The notes below the pieces were generated by a model that did not search any database, was not told where the DNA came from, and worked only from the letters and a program-made list of their open reading frames with translations. DNA of 64,000 nucleotides. Source: Canna indica. Lineage: Eukaryota; Streptophyta; Magnoliopsida; Zingiberales; Cannaceae. The stretch lies in the NCBI GenBank assembly GCA_034359265.1, contig CP136896.1, positions 10,571,501 through 10,635,500 on the forward strand, given 5' to 3'. Of this stretch, positions 1 through 10,172 are shown in pieces. A program made the translations under genes and the position numbers. Each line of letters begins with the position of its first letter. Positions within the stretch are counted from its first letter, which is position 1.

Positions 1-1174
1 TGGGAAGCATGACATCGACCCGAGGGGTAAATGTTTTGTTGGGTGGGACCTGCTTACTCGCCCTTTGGATGAAGGTGGCCTGGGGATTCTGGACCTGCAT
101 CTCGACAACTTGGCTCGACTGGGGAAGTGGATTTGGAACTTATTTCAACCTGGTGGCTTGCCGTGGAAGGATATTCTCTTTGCTCTATACCCTAGACTCT
201 GCTTCCTCAGCGCGGCTGACCATCAGCTTTTCTCTCTGATTTGGAAAGGCATTTGCAGTTTGTTGGGTATTTTCGTTATTTCCCTTTCCTTTCGATCGGG
301 GGCGGTCTCCTCCTCTAGGTTTTGGCTAGATCCTTAGGTTAATGGGGCTCGTCTCTGCAGTAAACACCCCGCTTTATTCTCTGTTGCCTTGAACCAAGAT
401 ATCTCCATTGAGGAAGCAAAGCAAAGAGCAGTATCTGGTGAGGTAACTGGGTGGTTTCTTCAGTTCAGATATTTGGTGCATACTCATCTTTTGGATCGAT
501 TAGCGAATGAGGTGGCTCCTTTCCTTCATGCCTCCGGCTCTGACTCTTTTTGTTGGAAATGGACTTCGGATGGTATCTACACTATTGGCTCCCTCTACCG
601 CCTACTAAATTTTGAAGGAATTTTTGATCCTTGGTCTCCTTTCACCTGGCAGAGCAACTTCCCTCCTGCGGTCTCTCTCAAAACTGGCTGATCGAAAAGA
701 AAAAACTTCCCACAAAAGATAGACTGACCAGAAGAAATATTAAGATTCCCTCTCCTATTTGCATCCTATGCAATACTCACGATGAATCTCACATCCACCT
801 ATTCAACTACTGCTCATACACTTTTAATGGATGGCGGTGGTTTCTGAGCCTCTCGGACATCCCTTTCTTTGCCCTCGATTACATGCCTTGGGAGGATGAT
901 CGCAATAGGAGCCTTGTCCAAAGGAAAAAGCGATATCAGAGACAAATTATTCTAGAGATCCAAGATTTGGCATGAGTGAAATCTACGTATCTTCGAAGCG
1001 AAAACTCGTTCTTCTACTGAGCTCACGGCCGAGGCTGCTGCTTGCTTTTCCTTGTTGTAACTCTTCGGAGAGACCTTTTGTAGCTTCCCTCTCCCATGTC
1101 CCTCCCTCCCCATACTTGTATCCCTTTCATTACTCTTAAATTGAATACAATTATCTTTAGCTAAAAAAAAAAAA
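1..1174 (+). mobile_element. LINE (L1-type) 3' fragment, cut by window edge
   Basis: This is the 3' end of a plant L1-type retrotransposon. Conceptual translation across several frames gives the region after the reverse transcriptase (DEGGLGILDLHLDNLARLGK near 65-130), then a zinc-binding RT-associated domain (CILCNTHDESHIHLFNYC near 760-820, a C-x2-C...H-x4-C pattern). The reading frame is broken by frameshifts and stops (about 336, 690 and 975), so it is dead. About 190 bp of untranslated sequence follows, ending in an A tract at about 1162-1174, the expected LINE tail. The 5' part lies outside the window, so the target-site duplication cannot be tested. Confidence 0.85.
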
Positions 1175-1508
1175 ACCTATAAAAGCCTTCAAAATAGTAC
1201 CCCGGCCCTTAAAAGGGCTAAAAACGAAAATATAAAAAATATAAAGGATATATAAGACATTTCAAACCAGTGAAGGTTAATTTCGCATACTTATTCATGA
1301 GCTGGACTGCTGGAGGATGCAACGTCACTAAAAATTTATTGTATTTTACTTCATCGCCACCACCCGCTGCACCGCCATGAAATTATCGCTGATGGTATCG
1401 GCTCGTCCTCCTCATCGCTCATTTTGAGAGATTCAAGAGGCCATGGTGTTGTAGAGGATGGATGCATGAAGGAGAGTGGTGCGAGGGAGATGAGAGAATG
1501 AGAGGAAG
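1175..1508. other. Intergenic, former upstream region of the BBX pseudogene
   Basis: No gene is seen. The stretch lies between the LINE tail and the first exon of the B-box pseudogene, so it presumably holds the old promoter and 5' leader. No clear promoter motif was recognised. Confidence 0.4.
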
Positions 1509-2406
1509 ATGAGAACGATCTGCAACGTCTGCGAGAGTGCTCCCACTGTCCTTTTCTGTGCCGCCGACGAGGCTGTGCCGTGCCTTCCCTACGATGAAAA
1601 GATACTTTTTTGCTCGCTTTTTCTTGTACTCGATCTTTCTATTTTTAATGGTGGATCTGTTGGAATTTCTGACTATATATGAAATTTGATATTTTTCCTG
1701 TTGGTACTCGATATTTCCATGTTAGTATTTGTAAGAAATGTTCTTACTACTAGAATTAGTACGTAAAACTATAATGCTAGCCAAAGTTTTCTTGAAAGGT
1801 ACATGTTGAGCCTCTTCTATATCACTGTTAATTTTTCAAAATCACTTCTATAGGTTCACATGTGTAATAAACTTGCTAGCCAGCACGTCCAGGTACGTAG
1901 GACTTGCTGAACCTAGTGAAGTTCCTAGCTCGCTGTGACATATGTGAAAGTGCATCTGGTATGATTCTTGTATCTTCAATTCTTCATATATCCAATGTCT
2001 TCATTTTTATACTTCATTTTTATACTTATAGGGAGTACGAACCCGATCTAACCATTTTATATCCGTGCAGCTTTCCTTTATTGCGGGGTAGATGGAAGTT
2101 CCTTGTGCTTGCAATGTGATAAGACTGTTCATGTTGGAGGAAAGAGAACCCATGGACGATATTTATTGCCAAGGAAAAGGGTCCAAGTTTGTCTATAGTA
2201 TCCAGATAACCGTTCAGAAAATTTGAACTTTAACTAAATGTGTTTCTTGTAGTTGCCAACTAATAAGCCGAGTCGTGTTGAAGAGCTCATAGCAAAAGCC
2301 AAGGAACCTGTTGAAAATACGAGGGATCATAAAATGGTTATGAGAGAGAAAATGACAAGTCACATACTCTCGACTGATGCTGCGAACGACTCTCATGATA
2401 AAATAT
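1509..2406 (+). pseudogene. BBX: Double B-box zinc-finger pseudogene, BBX18/19 type
   Basis: Four exon remnants keep the order of a plant BBX18/19-type protein. Exon 1 (1509-about 1605) starts MRTICNVCESAPTVLFCAAD, the first B-box, but the normal ALCRSCDEK stretch reads VPCLPYDEK, so zinc-binding cysteines are lost. Exon 2 (about 1855-1960) encodes VHMCNKLASQHVQ and then VGLAEPSEVP and RCDICES in shifted frames. Two 4-nt insertions (near 1897 and 1925) cause the shifts. Exon 3 (about 2070-2174) encodes [20 protein letters not shown] of the second B-box plus [17 protein letters not shown]. Exon 4 (2253-2406) encodes LPTNKPSRVEEL and SHDKI and then runs straight into the copia LTR, so the C-terminus is gone. 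In the family these are small nuclear light-signalling regulators. No functional product is expected here. Confidence 0.8.
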
Positions 2407-2671
2407 GTTGCGACTATGATAAGTATAAAGGAAGCAGCATCAGCATTACATGAACATTCAAATAGCAGTAGCAGTATAGTTTTTTAAATACCCTCAATGT
2501 AATAAATGACTTGTTGTTAGTTAAAAAGGGCAATGGTGTAATTTCAATTTTTGTCTTTTGAAATTTAAACACCGCGAACACTTAACCCTATTTTTTGAAC
2601 TCTTCTAACGAATAACATTGACTTAGGTCAGTTCCTTTTTCCTCGTCACCTCTTCAGCTCATCCATTATCA
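2407..2671 (+). repeat. 5' LTR of the copia element
   Basis: Begins TGTTGCGACTATGATAAG and ends ATCCATTATCA, giving TG...CA termini. It matches 7259-7522 almost base for base. Its first bases abut the BBX exon 4 remnant. Confidence 0.92.
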
Positions 2672-2683
2672 TGATATCAGAGT
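2672..2683 (+). other. Primer-binding site (initiator Met tRNA)
   Basis: TGATATCAGAGT directly follows the 5' LTR. The plant copia consensus is TGGTATCAGAGC, complementary to the 3' end of initiator methionine tRNA. The corresponding site after the 3' LTR (7523-7534) is the exact TGGTATCAGAGC. Confidence 0.85.
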
Positions 2684-2760
2684 AGCGCGATTAGGGATCT
2701 GGAATCAAATCGGAGTCATACCTTCGACGAATCAAGGGCACGCGAATCAGTTGATCAAAG

Positions 2761-3600
2761 ATGGTGAGGAATTATCGGAACTCGGCGGCAAGATCTGCAA
2801 CAGACGAGTCACAAAACAACCAAGAGAGCAGATCATCGATCGAGATCAATGAAGTCGACAATAACCCCTTTTCTCTGCAAGGAAATGACAATCTGGGTAC
2901 GATTCTAGTTTCTTCTCAGCTTGTTGATCATTCAAATTACTCGCCATGGAGGCAAGCTATGTTGATCTCACTGTCAGCAAAGAACAAGGTGGGATTTGTC
3001 AATGGATAGATTAAAAAACCAGAGGAGAGCTCTCCGAAATATCGAGTTTGGGAACGTTGCAACGACATGGTAAAATCCTAGTTATTGCAGTCGATTCCCC
3101 AAGATTGAGCACTAATGTCATATATTCTGAGACGGCGGCCAAAATGTGGAGTGACCTAGAAATTAGGTTCGGTCGAAGCAGCGAACCTAGAGTTTTTGAG
3201 ATCCAGACTCTGATCTGCACAACTCGCCAAGGAAGCATGAGCATAGCTGATTACTACACCAAATTAAAGGGATTATGGGACGAGCTCGATGCAATTGATG
3301 CTGATATTCGAAAAATTGGAAGGGAAATACTGGAGAAAAATGGCCTCAAACAATTTCTAATGGGACTAAATGAATGTTATGCAACTATAAGAGGAGGCAC
3401 AATCTTGTTGATGAAACCACTGCCCAATATAAATCAAGCATATACAATGCTCGAACAAGAAGAATCACAGAGATCAGTTGGCATGAATGTCAATCCTAGA
3501 ACTGAGAGTGTAGCTTTAAATAACATGACTCAAGAGAATGGGAATTATTCCAAATTCAGCAAGAACAAAGCTCAGACAAGCCAGAATCAATTTGGTTAGA
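2761..3600 (+). pseudogene. Copia gag pseudogene, N-terminal and UBN2-like part
   Basis: The frame opens at an ATG at 2761. The first 82 codons include SSQLVDHSNYSPWRQAMLIS and LSAKNKVGFVNG, the conserved start of plant copia gag. A stop follows at 3007-3009, then a frame change near 3048-3110, and the reading continues with AAKMWSDLEIRFG and the UBN2-like block SIADYYTKLKGLWDELDAID. A second stop at 3597-3599 separates this from the zinc knuckle. Gag packages retrotransposon RNA in cytoplasmic particles in active copies. This copy cannot make a complete protein. Confidence 0.88.
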
Positions 3601-6600
3601 GAAAATTTTGCGACTATTGCATGAGGCCGGGGCATACTAGAGAAATATGCTACAAAATACACGGCTATCCATCAGGCCACAAGCTGTACAAAGGAAAACA
3701 AAAGAGCAATTATCAATATGGCAACAATCAATACAGTAATGACAAACAGGTGAATAATGCACAAACTACCAATCAGGAAAATGAAGCTGAGAGCAGTGAA
3801 ATAGCTGAAAATGCAATAAGGGCTGATTTAGGGCATGTCAAACTCTCCGAGGAGCAATTCAACATCATGCTCAGCATCATCAATCAAAAACAAAAGGGAA
3901 GTCACATGGCAAACCTGGCAGGTAATCATTTTTGTTCTGCTATGGCATTCAATTCGACTGTAAATTGCTTACCTCACAAGTGGATACTTGACAGTGATGC
4001 CACTGACCACATAGCAAGCCATCATATAATTCTTGAAAACCCCATCAAACCTACTCCAAATGATAAGGTAACACTGCCAAATGGAACATCCACACCCATC
4101 TCTAGTATAGGAACAACATATGTCAACAAAAACATCCACCTTTCGAAGACATTACATGTTCCTAGTTTTAAGTATAACCTCATGTCAGTAAGTAAGCTAA
4201 CAAAAGAGTTAAATTGTTCCATTACCTTTAACCCTCATGAGTTTGTTATCCAGGACCTTGCCTCGAGGAAGATACTTTGGAATGGTAAATAAGAGAATAG
4301 GTTATACTTGATAAATGGAGCTCCACAAATTGTCATCCAAAACCAGATATCCTCTCAAGCTTTGTCCACTATTTTTGATTAGGTCACATGTCCATGAGTA
4401 GAAGAAGGAAATTGTTGTCTGATAAAATTTTTGAATTGTACAAAATTTTCTCTTTTTTTTGCAATATTTGTCCATTAGCCAAACAATGTAAGCTCTCTTT
4501 TTCATTGAGTATAAATAAAACTGTTAAAGCTTTTGATATGTTGCATTGAGATGTTTGGGGACCTCATAAAGCACAAACATATAATGGGTACTCCTATTTT
4601 TTAACCCTTGTAGAGGATTATACCAGGACATGTTGGACTTACCTCTTCACCTCAAAAGACCAAGTGCCTAACATCCTCATAAAATTCATCAAACTAGTCA
4701 AAACCCAATTCTCAAAAACCATAAAAGTCCTTAGAAGTGATAATGAGAGTGAGTTTTCAAATGCTACCCTTAACAATTTTCTAGATGAATTAGGGATATT
4801 ACATCAAACCTCATGTATAGAAACTCCTCAACAAAATGCATGCAGTAGTGGAGAGGAATCATAGACATTTGTTGGAAGTGGCTAGGAGTTTGAAGTTTTA
4901 GTTCAAACTGCCATTGAAGTTTTGGGGGGATTGTGTGTTAACAGCCACATACCTAATAAATAGGTTATCTACTCAAGTTTTGTCAAACAAGAGTCCTTAT
5001 GAACTCCTTTACAACAAGCCTCCAACACTCGGTCATTTGAAAACTTTTGGATGTTTATGCTATATAAACACCATAAAGCAAGGAAGAATCAAGTTTGATC
5101 CTAGAGCCCAAGAGTGTGTACTTTTAGGCTATCCCTATGGAAAGAAAGGGTATAAAATTTACAATTTGAAAAGTCACTCCATTCACATATCTAGGGACAT
5201 CACATTCGTAGAGCATATCTTTCCTTTCCAGATCAACTCCACTCAAAAAACCATCTTCCCTTTGCCCATATCAGAAAAAGACATTGAACAAAACAATGAC
5301 TCCAAGCCTTCTACCAAATCTCACACTAACAGTCCTGGTGTATCCTCTACTGAAATTGATGAAAGGGACCTTTACATTGACATAAACATTGAGAGAGAGA
5401 TAAACAACCAAAGAACTATAGAACATGAAACAAGTAGTATGAGTGATGAGCAAAGTTCATAAACAAGCTCAAAATCCATTCCTATTCAACACCCAATTGA
5501 ACCTTGTGTCCCACAAATTAGAAGAAGTCAAAGAAACATCCAAAAGCCTCAAAACTTTAGAGACTATCAGTGTAACACATCTCAACTCAATATTGAACCA
5601 ACTTCCTCATGCAAGGTCACACCTTATCCCTTAGTCAATTATGTCAACACCTCAAAACTACCAACTGTTCATCAAAGTTTCCTAGCTTATATTGACCAAC
5701 AACATAACCCCAAAACCTTTGAGGTAGCTGTCAAGGACTCAAATGGGTTAAGTCAATGGAAGGTGAATTGAATGCTTTATAGGCAAATGAAACCTGGGTT
5801 TTGTGTAACTTGCCACCTGGGAAGAGAACAATTGGATGTAAATGGGTGTTTCGCACCAAATTTAGACCTGATGGTAGCATAGAAAAGCATAAATCTAGGT
5901 TAGTTACAAAAGAATTTACACAGATTGAAGGAATAGACTATCATGAGACTTATGCTCATGTGTCTAAAATGACTATAGTGCAAACTCTACTAGCTGTTGC
6001 AGCCTCTAAGGAGTGGTCATTATTCCAACTTGACATCAACAATGCATATTTGCATGGAGATTTAAATGAGGAAGTCTATATGGCTAGACCTCAGGGATAT
6101 GGTAAAGCAGGGGATACAAGGGTTTGCAAGCTCCTTAAATCCATTTATGGACTTAAGCAAGCTGACAGGCAATGGTATGCCAAATTGTCAGCTAGCATTT
6201 TATCTCAAGGTTACATCTAAAGCTTTCATGACACATGCTTGTTCATTAAGAGAAATCAAAACAGTTTGGTGATGATACTAATCTATGTTGATGATATTAT
6301 CATCACTGGAACTAATGAAACAAAGATGAGAAAATTGAAGAGCTACTTAGATGAGAAATTCAAGATTAAAGACCTTAGAGAATTGACTTATTTTTTGGGG
6401 TTAGAAGTATAGAGAAGTGAAAGAGGCATGCATGTGAGCCAGAGAAAGTATGTAGTAGACCTTGTAAATGAGATGAAGTTAGTTGATTGTAAGCCTAAGG
6501 AAACACCTATGCAAGCAAACAAATAGCTCAACACTGAACCAAATGGAACTGATAAGTTCATTGAAAATGCATCAGACTATAAAAGGCTGATCGGGAAGCT

Positions 6601-7247
6601 ACTCTACATCACCATCACTAGACTTGATATAACTTACTGTGTGCACAATCTGAGCCAGTTCACTCAGTGTCCCAAACAGTCACATTACAAAGCAGCCCTG
6701 AGAATCTTAAAATACTTGAAGAAGGCACCAGGAACGGGGCTATTTTATCTTGCTAAAATAGCTCCAATCATCACTGGATACTGTGATGCAAACTGGGGAA
6801 GTTGCTGCTTGTCCACAAAATCAATATCAGGTTACTTTGTCAAATATGGTTCTTATCTGATAAATTGGGAATGCAAGAAATAATACACTATAAGCAAATC
6901 AAGTGCAAAGAGCGAGTTGAAAGCTATGTCAAGTGCTACAGCTGAATTGATTTAAGTGATGAATCCGTTAACTTATATGGGAGAGAATTATAAGTTGCCA
7001 ATAACATTGTATATATTGTGACAACCAAAGTGCTTTGCACATAACTTCAAATCCAATTTTTCATGAGAGGACAAAGCACTTGGAAGTTTATTGTTACTTC
7101 GTCAGAGAGAAGTATCAAATGGGACTCATAAAGTCAGCTTACATTTCTAGCAAAAATCTGACATCTTAACTAAGGCTTTGTCATCATAGCAGCATTTCTG
7201 GTTGTTAGTCAAGTTAGGTATGGAGAATCCTTTATCCACTCCTAACT
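3601..7247 (+). pseudogene. Copia gag knuckle and pol pseudogene (PR-INT-RT-RH)
   Basis: Domains appear in Ty1/copia order. The CCHC knuckle is CDYCMRPGHTREIC near 3610. The protease motif reads WILDSDATDHI near 3980; family members have DSG, so the active-site glycine is replaced. The integrase core lies at about 4540-5200, with RSDNESEF where DNGxEF is usual. The RT carries CKWVFRTKFRPDGSIEKHK (about 5838-5890) and the catalytic YVDDI (near 6285). The RNase H block GYCDANWGSCCLSTKSISGY lies at about 6775-6835. Stops or frameshifts occur at about 4290, 4380-4620, 4860, 5460, 5770, 6220, 6410, 6525 and 6880. The pol order (integrase before RT) separates copia from gypsy. Confidence 0.9.
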
Positions 7248-7258
7248 TGCAGGGGGGG
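7248..7258 (+). other. Polypurine tract
   Basis: GCAGGGGGGG stands immediately 5' of the 3' LTR, where plus-strand priming occurs in LTR retroelements. Confidence 0.8.
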
Positions 7259-7522
7259 TGTTGCGACTATGATAAGTATAAAGGAAGCAGCATCAACATT
7301 ACATGAACATTCAAATAGCAGTAGCAGTATAGTTTCTTAAATACCCTCAATGTAATAAATGACTTGCTGTTAGTTAAAACGGGCAATGCTGTAATTTCAA
7401 TTTGTCTTTTGAAGTTTAAATACCATGAACACTTAACCTTATTTTTTTAACTCTTCTAACGAATAACATTGACTTAGGTCAATTCCTTTTTTCTCATCAC
7501 CTCTTCAGCTCATCCATTATCA
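7259..7522 (+). repeat. 3' (shared) LTR of the copia element
   Basis: 264 bp, TGTTGCG...ATTATCA. It is the partner of 2407-2671. It is followed not by flanking DNA but by a primer-binding site and leader, so it also serves as the 5' LTR of a second, truncated unit. Confidence 0.92.
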
Positions 7523-7935
7523 TGGTATCAGAGCAACGCGATTAGGGATCTGGAATCAAATCGGAGTCATACCTTCGGCGAATCAAGGGCGCGCGAATCG
7601 ATTGATCAAAGATAGCGAGGAATCATCGGAACTCGGCGGCAAGATTTGCAATAGGCGAGTCACAAAACATCCAAGAGAGAAGATCATCAATCGAGATCAA
7701 TGAAGTCGATGATAACCCCTTTTCTCTGGAAGGAAATGACAATTCGGGTACGATTCTAGTTTCTTCTCAGCTTGTTGATCATTCAAATTACTTGCCATGG
7801 AGGTAAGCTATGTTGATCTCACTGTCGGCAAAGAACAATGTGGGATTTGTCAATGGATTGATTGAAAAACCAGAGGAAAGCTCTTCCAAATATCGAGTCG
7901 AGGAATGCTGCAACGACATGGTAACTTCTTGCTTA
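7523..7935 (+). mobile_element. Second copia leader and gag start, truncated
   Basis: This stretch begins with TGGTATCAGAGC and repeats the leader and gag start at 2672-3070 with scattered differences. The gag ATG has become ATA (GATAGCGAG where the first copy reads GATGGTGAG), and an in-frame TAG replaces the CAA after CCATGGAGG. The similarity ends near 7935 and no further LTR follows. Confidence 0.88.
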
Positions 7936-8306
7936 CATATATACAAAAGAAACCTATTTTACTCTCTTGCATTTGTATTGTAACGTATGATCCTTGGATT
8001 TTTAGGACGCCGTGGGTCCTATACACATGGAGTTCTTATTGAGATTATCTAAAAGCCATCGGGGTGAATTTTTGGCATTTTCTTTATGTGCTTTAGGTAA
8101 ATTCCTTTTGGGTGATTGCTAAAGATAACAAGATGATGACTAGGATTCGAGATCACTCTTTTGTCATGTTCTATGTTATTGTCCCTTTCAATTGTGTATT
8201 AAGTAGTTATGCCAAATGCAAATGATCATGTTAATTTATTTCATTTTTTGTCTTAGTTTATCAAATATTGCAATAACTTTGGTAAGAAATTACAAAAAAA
8301 AACTTC
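7936..8306. other. Unassigned sequence between copia and LINE
   Basis: About 370 bp with no recognisable gene or repeat boundary. It contains a near copy of the LINE target motif, GGTAAGAAATTA at 8281-8292, 26 bp before the real duplication. Confidence 0.4.
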
Positions 8307-8319
8307 GGTAAGAAATTTA
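8307..8319. repeat. LINE target-site duplication, left copy
   Basis: GGTAAGAAATTTA. An identical 13-mer is at 26621-26633. It abuts the TTTATTTATTTATTT that is the reverse complement of the LINE's AAAT-repeat tail. Confidence 0.88.
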
Positions 8320-8351
8320 TTTATTTATTTCCAGAAAAAAGCTACTTCAAA

Positions 8352-10172
8352 TTAACGAACAAAACTGGGACCGCAACAGTCCCTTACAATAATGTTTTGG
8401 AGCTCCAGCGGTCTCACATGAGACCAAACCCGCGAGACACCATTCAAACGACCAAAATTTGCAACCCAATAAGCTGCTTTATTACAATGTTTGAAAACAA
8501 AATTGAAACAAATATTATTACAAGCCAATGAGAATGAAGAGATATCATCAAAATTAGCTTGCACGCGCCAAATCCGGGCAGCTCTTTTGCTTCAAACATT
8601 CCACAAGAGTTTTGGAATCGGACTCAATGATAGCATGATGGTATCTTTCCTGCATTACAACCCCCAAAGATTGTCTAATGGCAAGTGTTTCAGCATGCAA
8701 AATAGACTTAGCATTAACCAATAAACATTCAACATAAATAATATTACCCTTATAGTTTCTGGCAACAATACCCACGGCAGAAGAATCAATAGTAAATGAA
8801 GCATCACAATTTATTTTAATGCAATCTAAGAGAGGAGGCATCCATTTGCAAATGATTGGATTTCTATCTTTAGTTTTGCCCTCGGTTTTTAAATTGGAAT
8901 CAAGGAAGCCGACATACGAAATTATTTTTCTCACTAAGCAGGAGGGGGAAAGCTACCTCGTTTGATGCAGTCTCTCGTTTCTCCCAAACCAGATGAACCA
9001 CCATGAAACGACAACTAATCTTTTTATCGAGCAACGAATTGAATCATCACTCAAGATAAAAAGATTGCTACCAAGTATCCATGTTTGTCTATCTGGCAGC
9101 ATGATTCTAAAGTAAGATTACAAACTGTTCCAAATCTCAATAGAAAATGGGCAATGGCAAAACAAATGTTTAAAATTTTCTTCAACAGTTTGGCAGAAAA
9201 TACATAAGTTACTAGAAACCAATTTTAAATCATAGAGTCTAGCTCTAGTAAGCAAGCGGCCATGCATCAATTTTCATAAGAAAATCTTTATTTTTTCAGG
9301 AATCTTTAAAGACCAAATAGCAGACCAATTAAGAGAAGTGTCAGAAATAAAAGAATCATGCTTAAGGAGAAAGGAGTAGGCTAAAGCAGTGATAACATTT
9401 CCCTCTCTGCTTTCAGTCCAAATTATTTTATCCTCATGGGTTGTTAAAGGAAGCTTAATCATCAAAATGGATGCGCCCAGCTCATGAGAAAACATAGCAC
9501 TACAAATATCATAATTCCAATATTGATCTGTAATGAGGTAGTTAACAGTCATATCAAAATTAATCAGATCCACATTGATGAATGTGGGCTTCATGCTAAA
9601 GGGGAGATCTAAAGCCCATGAGTCATTCAAGACAGAGGTGCTGGTTTCAGATCTAATAACATGATGGAAACCAAGGCTAAGCTTTTTAAAAGCCTTGAAA
9701 AAAAGTCTCCAAGACCAAGAGGAAGAGCTAGGGGCAATGGCATTGCTAACAGTAAGCAAAGGGTACTTTTGTTTCACAAGCTACAGCCACATATTGTCAG
9801 TATTGTTTAAGTAGGCAACCACTCTTTTGGCATTGAGGGAAAGATTTTGGAGATATACATTGTGGACACCAAGGATACCATTGGTTTTAGGGGTTGTGAT
9901 TTGATCCGAGGAAACAAGGTGAATTTTCTTATGCTCAGTGTTTGAACCCCAAAAAAAGTTACTAATTATACTATTTATTTTGTTCATGGTTTTCTTAGGT
10001 AACCAGGAGATAGAAATAGTATTGAGGGGTATAGAGGTAACAACAGAGTTGATCAAATTGAGCTTATCAGCTTGGGATAAGTAATTGGATTGCTATGATC
10101 CAAGTATAGTGTTAATAGATTTGAAGAGGTAACCATAGACATTAGGAGGAGGGCAATTAGGAGAGATCTTAG
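8352..10172 (-). pseudogene. LINE ORF2 C-terminal part: post-RT, zinc-binding, RNase H
   Basis: Read from 10172 leftward. ISPNCPPPNVYGYLFKSINT continues the post-RT region; then comes ADKLNLINSVVTSIPLNTIS (about 10070-10010). The zinc-binding module follows (WSLKIPEKIKIFL near 9320-9280, then CIFCQTVEENFKHLFCHC near 9200-9150). An RNase H domain (about 8830-8352) carries KINCDASF and ESDSKTLVECL, and a WVANFGRL segment near its end. Stops occur at about 9780 and 9270, with frameshifts near 8940 and 8550. The RNase H extension is typical of one plant L1 group. Confidence 0.87.
10168..10172. repeat. Target-site duplication CTTAG, left copy
   Basis: CTTAG precedes the TGTTGGC start of the nested LTR element. 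The partner CTTAG at 22253-22257 follows its CCAACA end. Confidence 0.9.

Larger units (their letters stand above)
2407..7935 (+). mobile_element. Degenerate Ty1/copia element: LTR-internal-LTR-partial internal
   Basis: A Ty1/copia retrotransposon in + orientation inserted in the last exon of the BBX pseudogene. It has two near-identical LTRs of about 265 bp (TG...CA ends), an initiator-Met tRNA primer site, gag, and pol in copia order (protease, integrase, RT, RNase H), and a G-rich polypurine tract before the 3' LTR. Downstream of the 3' LTR the leader and gag start repeat (7523-about 7935), so the structure is a truncated tandem rather than a simple insertion. Numerous stops and frameshifts make it non-coding. 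By eye the LTRs differ at roughly 14-16 positions (about 5-6 percent), which points to an old insertion. Confidence 0.93.

Noticed and set aside
7936..8306. Possible plastid or gene fragment (GGACGCCGTGGGTCCTATAC region)
   Set aside because: No recognisable protein in any frame and no known organelle motif. Left unassigned.
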